A stretch of DNA of 64,000 bases from Sycobia sp. Sy_11 (GCA_018907035.1 JACCIC010000052.1:1748501-1812500); one strand, 5' to 3'. Shown: positions 20,525 through 33,099, counted from the stretch's first letter. Numbers and translations are program-made. Notes: generated by a model not told the origin, from the letters alone.

Positions 20525-22210
20525 CGACCTTGCTGTTTTCATTTGAATCATACAGAGGCTGAGCAATAACATCATATATGCGCACGAGCATCAGAAATCA
20601 ATTCAGACCCAAACTCCAACGCTAGCTTCATAATGCCATAGTAATTTTTCATTCTGCAAAAAATCAACACTTTTCTCTCTTTCATTGTAGAAATTTCAAA
20701 TTGAGTCTTATGATTTTACGTTAAAATGGATATTCCAAAATTAGTTAAAAAATTTATTTTTAATATTTAATGCTTATATTAGGTTGTCAAATAGCTCTTT
20801 TCCGCCTTTTTGTCTTATGAATTTTGCAGCTATGTAAAAAGCGATACAGAGCTCGTTTCTGGCAATACTATACATCATTTGAAAGGTCTTGAGACGACGT
20901 ACAAAACGACACTATGCATGATTCGTTTGGATATTGCATTCAAAAGTTATAGACGTGTAAACATGAAGTTCACTAACGCCGAAATTCGCGTTATTTTAAA
21001 GTTTTCCTTGGTCAAAGGTAAATCCGCTAGTGAAACGTTCCGTGAGATTAATGGTGTTTTGGGGGATGGCACATTATCATTTCGAGCAGCAGAGGAATGG
21101 TTTCGATGATTCAGAGTCGGTGAAAACGATACCATGGATAAGCCAGCCGGCGGAAGACCTGTGACGACGAATACCAATCAAATCATGGAATTTATCGAGT
21201 TAGACCAACATGTGGCATCTCGTGACATCGCCCAGGAGATAAGAGTTAATTACCTAATGATTTTAAACCATCTGCAAAAGGTTGGACACAAAGAAAAGCT
21301 TGATGTTTGGGTGCCGCATGATTTGACGAAAAAAAAAGCTTCTGAACCAAATCGACGCCTGCGATGTGCTCCTGAGTCGGAACGAACTCGACCCATTTTT
21401 GAAGCAGATAGTGACTGATGACGAAAAATGGATCACATATGACAATATGAAGCGAAAACAGTGTGTCCTGTTCCTGTGTGTTTGGTGGGATTGGAAGGGA
21501 ATCATCCATTATGAGCTGCTCCCATATGGTCAGACGCTTAATTCTATCATCTCCTTTGAATAACTGGACCTCTTGAAGCAGGCTATCGACTAGAAGCGTC
21601 CAAATTGGCCAACAAGATGGGTGTAGTGTTCCACCTGGACAACGTCAGACCACTCAATTCGTTGATACATCATCAGAAGCTGCTGGAGTTCGAATGGGAG
21701 TTTTATGGAATCCACTATATAGCTCGGATATAGAGCCAAGTGATTATCACCTGTTCCTGTTCATGTCGAACGCCCTTGGTGATGTCAAATTGGACTCAAA
21801 AGAGGCTTGTGAAAAGTGTCTGTCCAAGTTCTTCGCAAATAAGGAGACGAGTTTCTATGAGAGGGGTTTTATGAAGTTGCCATCTAGATGGAAAAAGATT
21901 ATCGAACAAAACGGCGCATATTTGAAGTAAATCCGACTATTGTAAAACTTTTTATAAAGAATTGAATGAAGAGCAAAAAAATGGAAGGGAGATTTTTGCC
22001 AACCTAATATAATATTAAAGGAACAGAAAAAGAAAATCCATTAATTGTTTCAAATATTAGGAATATAAATAATAATATAAATCATAAACAGAACAATAAA
22101 TTCTTGCAAATAAAAGCTAAAATAAAATAAAATAAAAGTATAGAAGTTAAAAAGTTTTACGTTTTCTAAATTATAAATACAATATATAGAAAATTTGTAA
22201 ATGAATAAGA
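20525..22210 (-). repeat. Dispersed non-coding repeat, copy X
   Basis: The two parts 20525-20778 and 22008-22210 together match 43880-44350 in inverted orientation, at roughly 80-85% by eye. A shared landmark is CTCAGCCTCTGTATGATTCA. The 1.2 kb between the two parts is a later mariner insertion. No protein is encoded. Both copies sit next to a 60-bp minisatellite, so the repeat may be part of the same Helitron-like element. Confidence 0.75.
20779..22007 (+). mobile_element. cecropia-type (SETMAR-like) mariner, degenerate
   Basis: The ends are TTAGGTTGTCAAATAGCTC at the left and, on the other strand, TTAGGTTGGCAAAAATCTCC at the right, flanked by TA at 20777-20778 and 22008-22009. The transposase pieces read NAEIRVILKFSLVKGKSASE, then INGVLGDGTLSFRAAEEWF, KLDVWVPHDLTKK, IVTDDEKWITYDNMKR with the first Asp, and YELLPYGQTLNS. 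This resembles the cecropia subfamily to which human SETMAR/Hsmar1 belongs. Stops and frameshifts break it after the HTH region and again past 21560. It is inserted in repeat copy X. Confidence 0.85.
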
Positions 22211-22269
22211 TTTACTTTCTATACGTTATTACGTTTATTATTACGTTTTCCGATAGGATACAATTTATA

Positions 22270-23552
22270 TCAGGTATGTGAATAACTCTTTCCCGTTTTT
22301 TTTCAAATTTTGAGCCTTTATTGTGAAAAAATGGTTACAAATGAATTATTGAAAGTATTGGCTATCGCTAGCTACAACTTTTTCCCATCTTGCTGGCAAC
22401 ATACGAATTCCGTTGCGAAAAATTTCGACCGGTTTGGCCTCTATCCAGTCATCCACCCATTTTTTGGCTTCCTCATAGGAATGGAAGTGCTGGTCAGCCA
22501 GGCCATGCGTCATCGATCTGAAGAGATGGTAATCAGACGGAGCAACGTCTGGACTATACGGCGGGTGGGGTAGGACTTCCCATTTGAGCGTTTCTAAGTA
22601 TGTTTTCACCGGCGGTGCAACATGTGGGCGAGCATTGTCATGTTGCAAAATAACTTTGTCGTGCCTGTCGGAGTATTGTGGCCGTTTTTCTCGCAGTGCG
22701 CGGCTCAAACGCATCAATTGTCGTCGATAGACCTCGCCTGTGATCCTTTCATTCGGTTTCAGAAGCTCATAGTAAACCACACCTAGCTGGTCCCACCATA
22801 TACAGAGCATGAACTTGGCGCCATGAATATTTGGTTTGGCCGTCGATGATGATGCATGGCCGGGTAGTCCCCATGATTTTCTTCGCTTCGGATTATCGTA
22901 ACGTATCCACTTTTCATCGCCAGTCACGATACGATGCAGAAAACCCTTTCTTTTATGTCGCTGAAGCAGCTGTTCGCAAGTGAAAAAACGCCGTTCGACG
23001 TCTCTCAGCTTCAGTTCGTACGGCACCCAATTTCCTTGCTTTTGGATCATTCCCATGGCTTTCAAACGCTTGGAAATGGTTGTTCGGTCAACTCCCAATG
23101 CTTCAGCAAGTTCTTGCGTTTGACAAGAATCTTCATCAAGCAAAGTCGCCAATTCTCGATCTTCAAAGATTTGCGGCCGCCCGAAACGCTCCTTGTCTTC
23201 CACGTCGAAATCATCGCTTTTGAAGCGTCGAAACCATCCGCGAACACTTGAATCATCGACACAACCTTCTCCATAAGCCTCCTGAAGCAATCGATGCGTC
23301 TCGGCAGCAGATTTCTTCAAATTGAACCAATAAAGTGAAACTTCCCGCAAATGACGTCGACTCGGCTCAAATTTCGACATTTTCACGATATCAAAAATTT
23401 ATGATGCGAAAAAATTTTAACTAATGTGTTAGTATGGAATTGTTGACATATGAATAAGCTTTGATTATGACATATGTAACCATTGAATACTCGCACAGTA
23501 TTGGTGGCGCCATCTCTTACAAAAAACGGGAAAGACTTATTCACACTCCTAA
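22270..23552 (-). mobile_element. Intact mariner element 2 (1283 bp)
   Basis: Same length, ends and gene as the element at 10138-11420, but inverted. The left end is TCAGGTATGTGAATAACTC and the right end the complement of TTAGGAGTGTGAATAAGTC, flanked by TA at 22268-22269 and 23553-23554. It lies inside the large glutamine synthetase intron, reading the same way as that gene. Confidence 0.95.
22346..23380 (-). CDS. mariner transposase, full length
   Basis: The 344-residue protein starts at the ATG complementary to 23378-23380; the apparent earlier start is a GTG. It differs from the sister protein at 10310-11344 at only about five positions, all near the C-terminus. It keeps the standard APSDYHLF third catalytic motif, where the sister has Phe for Ser. 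TGDEKWI and HDNARPHVA are intact, as are the two N-terminal helix-turn-helix motifs and WVPYEL. It therefore looks like the better candidate for an active transposase of the pair. Confidence 0.94.
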   Translation of the reverse strand: MSKFEPSRRHLREVSLYWFNLKKSAAETHRLLQEAYGEGCVDDSSVRGWFRRFKSDDFDVEDKERFGRPQIFEDRELATLLDEDSCQTQELAEALGVDRTTISKRLKAMGMIQKQGNWVPYELKLRDVERRFFTCEQLLQRHKRKGFLHRIVTGDEKWIRYDNPKRRKSWGLPGHASSSTAKPNIHGAKFMLCIWWDQLGVVYYELLKPNERITGEVYRRQLMRLSRALREKRPQYSDRHDKVILQHDNARPHVAPPVKTYLETLKWEVLPHPPYSPDVAPSDYHLFRSMTHGLADQHFHSYEEAKKWVDDWIEAKPVEIFRNGIRMLPARWEKVVASDSQYFQ

Positions 23553-24399
23553 TATATTTTTATACAAGTTTTATATGTTCGACAGTAGGTATCATCATTT
23601 AAAAAATTGTATAAGTCTTTTAAATAATTATAAGTTTGATACGAGTTAAACATTTTTTCAAAAAATACGAGTATGATGTAGATTTTAATGTTAACGTAAT
23701 TGATCAACTCATCTCTCCGATACTACATATTAAATATAACTTATGTACGCTCGATTTGCGAGCAGACTCCTCGTACGCCGACGGCGAGCCTGCTCATTTC
23801 GCCTGCAAGAAAATTCGCGCAGGTCGCTGCTACTTACCGTCGGTGGACGGGGAGGCGTCCCTCCTTGATAGTAGGTCGACGGGCGACCTGGGCTGTCGAG
23901 GTGCGGCATACACACACACACACACACACACACGATCGAGAAAACAGCGCACAGAGTGCACTCTGTCGATTCCTTCAGATAACACGCGCGTCACTCGCGG
24001 CAAAACCTTTCGCGACGCGTCAAGGATTGAGGACCCGTCTCGGTGCAGCAATCTGCCGACGGTGCGCAAACAGCACCGCTTGTTCGTCGTCTCGAGCGGA
24101 TGTTGAATGCCCGGTTGTCTGGACGCTGTGTTTTCGTCCTCATAATCTCTCTTCTTGGTCGTGGGGAGGGGCGGTACCGCGTCTTCCCCCCCCCCAAGTT
24201 CGGGTGGCCCGCTACGAAAACCTGCGCCGCGTCACCCTTGGACGGCGCAGCGCAGACCTGCCGGTGTTCCGACAGGGCAATCATCCAGGCTAGGACCACT
24301 ATCTCATCGGTCGCTTCCATGGCCTTACAGGCACTCATCTGAAAAAGGGAGCGTAGAAGGATGCGTTAGAGGATGATAAGGTATGTTAGGGAACCGCAC
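23553..24399. other. GC-rich non-coding stretch with (CA)n
   Basis: Base composition changes sharply near 23750 from AT-rich to GC-rich. A (CA)n run lies at about 23908-23933 and a C-run near 24187. On the minus strand a CCCTTTTTCAG/ATGAGTGCC sequence near 24338 looks like a splice acceptor followed by an ATG that opens 115 codons with no recognisable domain. It may be the 3' part of the adjacent gypsy element. Confidence 0.35.
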
Positions 24400-27300
24400 T
24401 AGCGCGGATTCATCCTGGTGAGTATGCGCGCTGCACCACGATCGCTGGTCGACCTCGGGACCCTTTAGGGCTCCCCAGACCACGCTTCGGTCTGGTTACA
24501 AAGTCCTCCGCTGCGCTCGCTAGCTCTGTGACCCGGCACACCACAGTCGTGACAACTACGGTACGCGTCAAGACTACCTCACTCATGCGAGACAGATTTT
24601 CGCTCTGGCAAATCGTACGCTCGTAGCGGATCACTCGTCGCCTTGTGACCCTCGTCATCCAACGGTGGTTAAGCTTCCTTGCCCTTGTCCTGGATCCGTG
24701 GTGGCACGTACGCGTTCAGCTGTACGACGTGTATTGATCCTTCCAGCTTGCCGTCCTTGACGTAGCTCGTACGTGTTCGTGCGAAGCTTACGAACCACTT
24801 CAAACGGCCCTAAAACTTCGGGGTAAGCTGTGCTGTTATATCGTGCGCGACGGATGAAAAGACGTGATTCTTCCTCCACACATGCTGTCCGGGCGCGTAC
24901 TCTATCGCGCGTCTACCCGCGTCGTAGTACGCAGTCTTCCGGCACTGCGAGGCGGCAGTTCGAGAGCATGCGTCTTGTCGAGCGACCCGGAGTCTGTTGA
25001 GACGGCTCTGCCATCCGTCAAGATGATCTTCCGCGTTCCGCTCGGTCACCACTCGTTCGACGCGTCGGCGAATGCTGCACACCTTCTCCAGTTGTCGGCC
25101 ATAAAGCAGCATAGCTGGGCTGAATCCAGTAGCAGACTGCACTGCCGTATTATACGCGAAGGCAATTTCCGCCAGCTTGTCGTCTCACGCACGGTGATTC
25201 TCCAGAACGAAGCTACTGATCATCGTCGTTTTACAGGATTCGCTTGGGGTTGGTAAGCAGGCGTATATACGTGATCCACTCCCATTTCGCCCGAGAATTC
25301 TTCAACGGTATGATTGTAGAATTCCGTGCCATGATCGATCAGAAGAACTTCTGGCGCCTTGTAGCGCAGAGAATCATCCACACCGTGAGCTTACGGAGCA
25401 TTGTTTTGCGCGATGGCGCAGCGAATCGGCAGGACTTCGATTCACTACGTAAATAAATCCTGGAAGACAAGGATGTACTCGTGCCCACGGACGTTTTTGA
25501 AGAAGGGACCCATGACGTCGCTCGCGACTATCTGACATGGTCGCCAGGCGATACGCTGACCCATGAGACCCGCGGGTGCTTTTTGCTCGACCTTGCATTG
25601 CTGACATACTTGTCATTGTCGCACGTATGCTGCGTATAATACGAGGCTACACAGGCATGAGTCTTTTCACTACCCAAGTGACCAGCTGTGGGCTGGTCGT
25701 GACTGTCCACGAGCACGCTCTCTCGCTGCTCTTTGGGGACGACGAGATTCCAGGCTGTGTCATTCTCGATGTCTCCGCCAGTGACCAGCCCAAAGCAATA
25801 GCGGTAAAGCTGTCCGCTTACTACCTTGCAGATGAGATAAGACGACGGATTCTTCTGGACGACATCCCGTCGTTGCAAAGACTAGGTATCCGTCGATCCC
25901 TCTGCCCATAATAGCGTGCAGAGTGCTAGACTGTCTTCTCCGTGCATACAAGAAAGGATATCGAGCAGATAGTTCAGTGCCCCTTTACCTCGTAGCTGCG
26001 TCCTTGTAATTCAAGCGCCCAGCGGTTCGTCGGGTTCCGCAGATTACACAGGCAGCGGCGGGAGCTATAGTTGTTTATCACTTTAAAGTGATAGCCTTCC
26101 GAGTATGGCTGAAACTTCTGTACGGCCCAGAGTACGGCGAGACACTCGCGTTCCGTAACACTCTAGTTGCGTTCGGCGAAGATATTCGTCCGGCTTGCAA
26201 ACTCGAGCACTCGCTCGTCCCCATCGATGACCTGGAGTAGCACAGCGCTGAGGCCATTGTCGCTTGTATCTGTCTGTACACCGAACGTTTCTTCAAATCG
26301 TCGCCTTTGCAGAATAGGCGCGGATGCGATGAGCGCTTTCATCCGCTAAAACGCGCACTCTTCCTCTCGGCCCCAGTCATAGTGGTATCCTTTTTTTGTG
26401 AGCCGCGTCAGAGGCTCTGTGGTGCTTGTAAAGTTACGCAAAAACTTGCGATACCACGAGGCCATCCCTATAAAGCGCATTAGCTGCTTTAGTTTACGGA
26501 GAGCCGGGTACGTCAGAACCGTCTCGACCTTCGCCTGATGGGGTCTAAAACCTTGACGGTTCACCAGGATGTCGAGTTACTTCTCCTCAGTGCCGCAGAA
26601 TTCAGTCTTCTCGCGGTATATCATGAGCCCTGCCACACTTACGCGCTTTAGCATGTGTCCTAGCCACTTCAGGTACTGCTCGAATGACTCTGTCAATATC
26701 GTTATGTCGTGGAAGTAAGAGGAGGCGTAAGGCTCGAGCTCGAGCCCAATCATACGGTCGATGAGTCGTTGAAAAGTGGCACCGGCCTGGTTCAATCTAT
26801 ATCGCATCCGAGGTGAACAGAAAATGTTCTTTTCCCGAAACTGGAAACGCAGTGATCGGTCTTGACGTTCGATGCAGTGATCGAACTCACTGCTGAGATC
26901 AGGCGTGGAGATATATCTTGCCTTTTGCAGTCTGCGCAGAATACTATTCATATATGGTAGTGGGTAGGCATCTGCCTGCGATATTGCGTTGATTTTCCAA
27001 AAATCAACGCAGAAGCGATACTTGCCATCGGCCTTCTTGACCATGACAACGGGGCTAGACCACCTACTCATCAACGGCTCGATGACTTCGCTCTTGTATA
27101 CGTCATTGACTTGCTCGTGCATTTCTCACTCAATTTTTGGTGAGACGAAGTAATACTGTTGCTTAATGGGTCGAACGGTTCCGGCATTTATTTCGTGCTC
27201 AACCCACGTCGTGCACTCGAGAGGCTCGTCAGCGCAGGGCAGCAAACGGACGAACAGCTGATCGAGTTGCTCACGCTTTCGTTGCTCTATATCAGCTAAT

Positions 27301-27680
27301 CCGACAGATGCAACGGCTGGCAGGTGTGTCATCGCCACGCCGGCTACATCGAGCGTGGTCGCTCGCTCCGCATCCTTGATATAGAGCTTATCGGTGCAGG
27401 AGGGGTCCAAAACTGCTCTGAAGGCATGTATAAAATTCACATATACGTAACAGTCCTCGTCGAGATCCGGAAGGATAGCGACACAAAGTTCTTTCATGAT
27501 GCCAGTCACCTCAAACAGCAGCAATACGTATCCTACTATAAAGACGTGTCGACCATCTGGCACACGGGCTTCCTTAACGATGCTCAGCTGAAGTTGTCCA
27601 CTGCTTGCGCTTGCAATCTGGAGACCAACGGGCCCATTACGGTCAGTGATGGTCGAGCGTAATCGTCGATGTACATGTAT
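24400..27680 (-). mobile_element. Ty3/gypsy retrotransposon 1 (degenerate)
   Basis: Minus-strand pol domains are in the gypsy order reverse transcriptase, RNase H, integrase. No clear gag or protease precedes it and no LTR pair was found, so the element is partial. It is the leftmost of three minus-strand LTR elements stacked end to end. Its GC content is much higher than that of the flanking DNA. Confidence 0.75.
24655..27563 (-). pseudogene. gypsy 1 Pol: reverse transcriptase, RNase H, integrase
   Basis: The reverse transcriptase (27122-26577) shows SRWSSPVVMVKKADGKYRFC, DAYPLPYMNSILRRL and a YFHDITIL segment where the catalytic YLDD belongs; the first Asp of the pair is His, so the enzyme is dead. 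Its thumb (26564-26346) has FIGMASWYRKFLRNFTSTTE. RNase H (26340-26000) has VQTDTSDNGLSAVLLQ and ECLAVLWAVQKFQPY. The integrase zinc region near 25700 has HDQPTAGHLGSEKTH. The integrase end (24655-24879) has AYPEVLGPFEVVRKL. Many stops and frameshifts interrupt it. Confidence 0.8.
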
Positions 27681-27846
27681 TAGCGCGCATTTTTGTTCAC
27701 CCTCTCAAGCAAGCTTGCGTGTACCCTTGGTTTTGCAGGGGACACGCTTCACCACACTCCCGTGACACCCGCATACATACTCGCTCGCGCTTGTCCGTTA
27801 TGCCCACACTTGGAGATTTTATGCGCACTACACTATATCACTTAGC

Positions 27847-29940
27847 TTATGATGTTGCAGTGTTGTTTCCGCCATCACTGATGTCTGCATCCGCGTTGTC
27901 TTCTTCCTCGGTTGGTACTTCTACGCATACTTCATATGCGTCGTCTGTCAAATCTTCTGAGAAGCCTGCCCATGTTTTCATGTTGTCGGCCAGGCATGTT
28001 GTCTTGTTGGGATCTTCTTCGTTGGTAAACTTTTTCACCTCGTAGCGGTCATGATTTTGCACCGCTCTGACCCTATACGGACCCAAATATTTGATTCGGA
28101 GCTTGAGGCCGGGCCCGGCCTGGGTTCATCTGACGGCCACAATATCTCCTACTTGATATCGGGTTCCTTTCTTCCTTCGTTTATTGTACCCTCGTATAAA
28201 CTCTTTCTGAATCCTTTGGATATTTTGCCTGGTTTATGCTTTCAGTTCGTCGTGTTCCTCTCCGAACCGACATCTGCTTGCCTCTTCGACGAGTTCCGCT
28301 AGCTCTTCGTCTTTCCCAATTCTCAGCGGTATATCGACTAGCAGCTGGTGTGGCGTTGTCCTTACAGCGCGTTGGTAGGTGCTGCTGAGGGCATGCTGCC
28401 TGCAGCCTATGTGTTTATAGCATTTGATCGGCTCTTTTATGGCTAACTTCCTGAAAACCGCTTCCACGACGGCATTCATGCGCTCCACTTGTCCGTTGTC
28501 TCTCGGAACGCCGGTAGTAATTTTTAAGTGTTGAATCCCATTCTCCTCCATGTATTTGTTGTATTCTTCGGTGGTGAAGGCTGTTCCCCGGTCAGTTATT
28601 ACGCGGTGTGGGTTCCCAAAGTATTGTTGTACGACGCTGAAGTTTTGTATTTTTTCATTGGCGCTTGTCGATTTCATCGTGAAAATCCACGTGAATTTCG
28701 TATACCCATCTACTATGACGAGTGAGAACTTATAATCTTTCCTCGTCGAAGGTAGCAGTCCGACGTAGTCCATATGTAGCGTGTGGAAAGGTGCGCCGTG
28801 TTTCGGAATTGGGTTCAACAGTCCGCCCTTCCTTGCTTCCCCGCGGTTTATATACAGGTCGCACAATTGTTTATACATTCCTCCACGCGTTTCTTCAGGT
28901 TGGGCATGTAGTAATTTTGCTGTAACCGCTCTACGGTTCTTTTGGGGCCGAAATGCCCGACATCATGAGCTCGTCGAAAGATTTCTCTTTGCATTCCTCT
29001 GGGCACAACGAGTTTTTCGAGCTCTCTTTTCTCTTTGTATAGGAGTGCCTCTGAGGAAGTAATTTTTATATCCTCCGCTCTGCAGTACGACTCGGATTGC
29101 ATCCAAGCCTTCGTCCCGTTTTGTGCTCTGTTGAGTCTGTCGAGTAACTCGTCGTGTATAACGTATACACTTCTCACTTTGCTGAGGGAGTCTACATACT
29201 GCATATGTGATCCTGCTCGGTGTGCGATTTCGAAAACGTAGGATGCCAACTGTATTTCCCAGCGTCCGACACTCGGCGTGATTTCTGGCTTGTTAAGCAT
29301 TTGTTGGTATGCCGCACAGTCTGTCACGACCGTGAAACGGATACCGTGTAGGTATACTTGGAACATTTACACTGACCTCGCAATGGCCAGCACCTCCAGC
29401 TCGTAGCTGTGGTATATTTATTCCACCGGTGTCGTTTTCCGACTCATGAAATGTATGGGATGGAATTGCTGGTCGTTCGGACATCTTTGTAGCGAAACGG
29501 CGCTCTAGCTGTCTTGCGAGGCGTCAGTATGGAGCTCTGTTTCCTTGCCTTGTAATAGAGGTCTAGCACTGGAGCCTCACGCAGTGCTTGCTTGAGCTTT
29601 ACGAATGCTTTCCGCGCCGCTTCTCCAAAAATAAAGCGAGCGTGCTTCTTCAGTAGATCGATCAGAGGCTTGGTCTTACTGGCGTAGTCGTGGATGAACT
29701 TTCGGAAGTACTCGGCCAGGCCTAGGAACCGCTGGGCCTGCTTCGTTGTCCTGGGCTCGGGGTAATTCGTGAGCGCTTCTGTTTTCTCCGAGGCTGGCTC
29801 GATACGATCCTCTTCTAAGGTGTAGCCTAGATACTCCACCTTCCACTGCATGACTTGGCACTTTCGTCAAATTATACATAGACCGTGTTTGGACGCCAAT
29901 CGTAAAACTTCACGTAATCGCTCAAAGAAATTTTCTTTTT
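27847..29940 (-). mobile_element. Ty3/gypsy retrotransposon 2, 5'-truncated
   Basis: Minus-strand pieces: reverse transcriptase C-terminal end (29940-29444), with QWKVEYLGYTLEEDRIEPA and RFLGLAEYFRKFIHDYASKT; RNase H (29366-29200); integrase zinc module with AHDVGHFGPKRTVERL and CINNCATCI; integrase core (28878-28234) with TLHMDYVGLLPSTRKDY, VITDRGTAFTTEEYNKYM and PRDNGQVERMNAV, holding all three catalytic residues; and the C-terminal GPYRVRAVQNHDRYEVKKF. The element ends abruptly at about 29940 inside reverse transcriptase, where a copia element begins. It differs clearly in sequence from gypsy 1. Confidence 0.85.
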
Positions 29941-29946
29941 GAACAC

Positions 29947-31525
29947 CTACCGCGAATTTAGTATATTTGGTTTCGGTTGTTCATTATACATTTCGCCTTT
30001 AGTTATTTCTACGAATATGCTTTTCTCAGCTAACGAGTTTATTTCCTGTTGAATCGCATGTTTCCAGAATTCACTGTCTGACGAGTTTATGGCTTCCCTA
30101 TCGGTTTGAGGATCTCCGTTGATTGTAGCTAGTAGCACGTGATATTTAACATATTTTTATCCTCCGTATCTAACGAATAAATTATTTGGCTTTCCGTCTT
30201 TTTAGACATGCTTCGCGTGATTCTTTGCTCTAACTGTTTTATATTTTTTGTACTGTCTTGTTGACTGTCTGTCTTGGTGTCGTGTTTGAAGTGTTATATG
30301 TCTGAGTTTCTATGAACCTTACATCCGTAGACTCATATATTTTTCTATCCTCTGGTACGAATATATTATAACCGTTATTGTTGTACTCGAGTAGAAATCC
30401 CTTAATGCCTGTGGTACTGAATATATTCTCTGTTCCCCTTTGCTTCCAAAATATCGCAACGCATCCGAATCATCTCCATTTTGTTGGATCTATTTTGTAT
30501 CTATTTGAGAATATTTTTAATGGTATATTGTAGTTAACTGATTTATGTGGTTTTCTGTAGTATATGTAGTTTGCAGTGCGGACTGCTGAATCCCAGTGTG
30601 TTGGTGGCATTCCTGCGTCATGCATTATCGTCCTAACTTTATTTTGTAAAGTTCGATTAAATCTTTCTGCCACTCCGTTATGCTCCGGCATATCGGGGCA
30701 CGTGAGCTGTAACTCGGCTCCTAATTTATCTAAGATGTTTACCGTATCTGAGCTCGTGAATTCGGTGCCTTTATCGCACCTGAGGTAGCATACTTTTTGA
30801 TCAATACCGAGAATATTGCTCAATTTTTTCACTCCTCTCTCTAAATATTCTCCGGTATTGTTTTTATGGCGCATCGGATATGCGAACGCAGTTCTACTGT
30901 AGTCATCTACCATTACCAATATAAATTTGTATCCGTGTGGATATGATGGTGGGCTTATTGGTCCCATCGTATCTGCATGGATTATTTCTAGTGGTTTGAT
31001 CGCTCGTTGTCGCGTGCTGCTAAAAGGTAACCTAGTGCTTTTGCTGACGAGACAAACTTCGCAATCAGATATCTCGCTCAAGTCTATCTGTTTGGAATTG
31101 TTCAAAATATCCGGATTATATTTGAAAAATTCTGTCATGTACTTCGGGGACGCATGTCCTAAGCGTAAGTGTGATAGCATTTGTTTGCTAAGTTTGTTAT
31201 CATTCTTTTCTGTTTCTACTGCGCTGCTCTTGCTTCTAGTCTTCACGCCCTGATCGACTTCGTTATTAGCTGTTTCTGCTGATTGCGCCGCGTTTAAGTC
31301 TCGTTTAGTTTCTACCGTGAACACCCAGATTGGTGATTCATAAACTCCAGATAGCACCGACTTTTTCGTTTTTAGATCAAGAATATCTATCTTTTCGTCA
31401 TTTAAATATATCTCTAATCCTTGGTCTACGAACTTTCTTAGCGAGAATAGATTTTTCGAAATATTACTTGAATATACAACATTTTTAAGTTGTATGGATT
31501 TGCCTAACTCATTCTCGATTTTCAT
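29947..31525 (-). pseudogene. copia 1 Pol: integrase and start of reverse transcriptase
   Basis: A 351-codon open frame (30470-31525) contains LKNVVYSSNISKNLFSLRKF, the GAG-pre-integrase zinc module HLRLGHASPKYM with CEVCLVSKSTRLPF, and the integrase core with IIHADTMGPISPPSYPHGYK, LRCDKGTEFTSS and PEHNGVAERFNRTLQNKV, where the catalytic Asp, Asp and Glu are all present. The frame breaks near 30470. Further on, a frame at 29947-30138 has SDSEFWKHAIQQEINSLAEK, the N-terminal start of copia reverse transcriptase. The rest is missing. Confidence 0.85.
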
Positions 31526-31735
31526 ATCTCCCTTACCTTCTATTTGTAGATCCGACCTTTTGTTTGCGCATTTTATTTTAGATTTGAAGTTATTATCTAA
31601 ATTATTAAAAAAGATTTTAGTATTGCTGATGTGCTCAGTAGCTCCTGAATCAGCGATGAATTCCAGTAAATTGTTATGTTTAATTTTCCTTATGGTATGT
31701 TTATCAAATGTATTAAATATAAAATGATCGTTTTC

Positions 31736-33099
31736 CTAACCTATGGGAGTTTCTTCCTTCTGTAGAGCGGCAAGGCTAAAGGGATTTTTGCTTTTTAAAG
31801 GCTTTCTCTCGTATCTCAATCCTTTGAGCTTGTTTTCTGATCTTATTGGGGCCTTTCTCTTTTCAACATCCCCATTTGGCCCCTTGGCCCTACAGTCCTT
31901 GGCAATGTAGTTGCCTGCTTTGCAACAATTATAGCAGAAGATCTTACCTTGATTCTGGCAGTTTGCACTCATGTGCCCCTTCTGCCCGCATCCATAACAT
32001 CTTCTCTTATCGTTGTAAATAAAAGACAATGTCGCTCCCGTATCGCGTCTCTGGGCTCCTTGTATATATACGCGTCTTTTAGGCCTCGCGTCTCTAGGCT
32101 CTGGACGTCCCCGTGTAAAGGGCGAGGGCGACCAACTCATCCCTACATTGAGAGAGCTCCCTTGAGCCTCTCTCACAGGCTTCACCGCTTCCACCTGCAA
32201 TATCAAGTTTTTGAGTTTTTCTAACTCCATTTCTACACCCAGTGTGCCTTCATGAAGGCAGTCTGCTAAAATAGTTTCTGGGAGTAAACCAGCAATCGCG
32301 TTGTAAAATATATCGCGCTTTTCATCGCTTGATAATTTATTCGATCTCGGCGCGTTTTCAAAAGTTCTAATTTTATCCTCAAAGCGGTTCCAGAAGTCAG
32401 CTGCTTTTTCCTTGCTCGGATTATACTTTAATCTATACAAACCTTTCCTAGCCTCGACTCGCGGATTCTACATTCAAAGCGTTTGAATTCTTCAAGTTTT
32501 TGAATTATTTTACGCGGTGATTTTATTTCTACCACGCGTTGATAATATATTAAATCTATATGATTAATAATGACTTCACGTACTTTATGTTTGTCATCCG
32601 TTATTTTTCTATCGGAATACTTATTAATTTCTTGTTCATCTGTACTAATAATGTAATCTAACCTTTTAGTTCTCAATTCGGTTGTAAAGTAGTCTTTACA
32701 AATTTCGAGTCGCGAATCAATCGTTAGCTTATATTTCTTGCTTACTCCGCTATCTTTACTTACTACACTTTCATGACGTTCCGCGAGTAATTTAATTTTA
32801 TCTTCGCTTGATCTCTTTTTTAATTTATTTTCTAACAATTTGTTAACTATTTGTTCAATGTTCGACGCATTATTACTATCATCGTGAGACTCGACTTGTT
32901 TCTTGACATCATTACTTTGGTTCATCTCTCCGCTCATGTTTTGACGTTCTTTGTTAGCCTCGATCACATGTTTTCGGACCAATTCATCTTTCCTCGCATC
33001 GTAATTAGACGCACAGTCTGCTGACATCTTATCTGACCCAGGTTTCTTATACACTGTGTCTTTATTCAAATTATTTATAGATATATTATTGAAATACAT
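31736..33099 (-). pseudogene. copia 1 Gag, two overlapping frames
   Basis: The 5' part (32428-33099) is Lys/Glu/Asp-rich and ends in KSPRKIIQKLEEFKRFECR, which fits the UBN2-type copia Gag. It overlaps by 13 bases, in a different frame, with 31736-32440, which has YNPSKEKAADFWNRFEDKIR and then two zinc knuckles, CYGCGQKGHMSANC and CYNCCKAGNYIAKDC. The second knuckle has Asn where the usual His-preceding Gly/His region is expected. A single frameshift at about 32430 explains the break. Confidence 0.75.

Noticed and set aside
23636..24342. Overlapping GC-rich frames of 80-197 codons on both strands
   Set aside because: High GC content lowers stop frequency; no domain, and all frames overlap each other.
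28528..29241. Plus-strand frames opposite gypsy 2 integrase and RNase H
   Set aside because: Shadows of the minus-strand pol domains.
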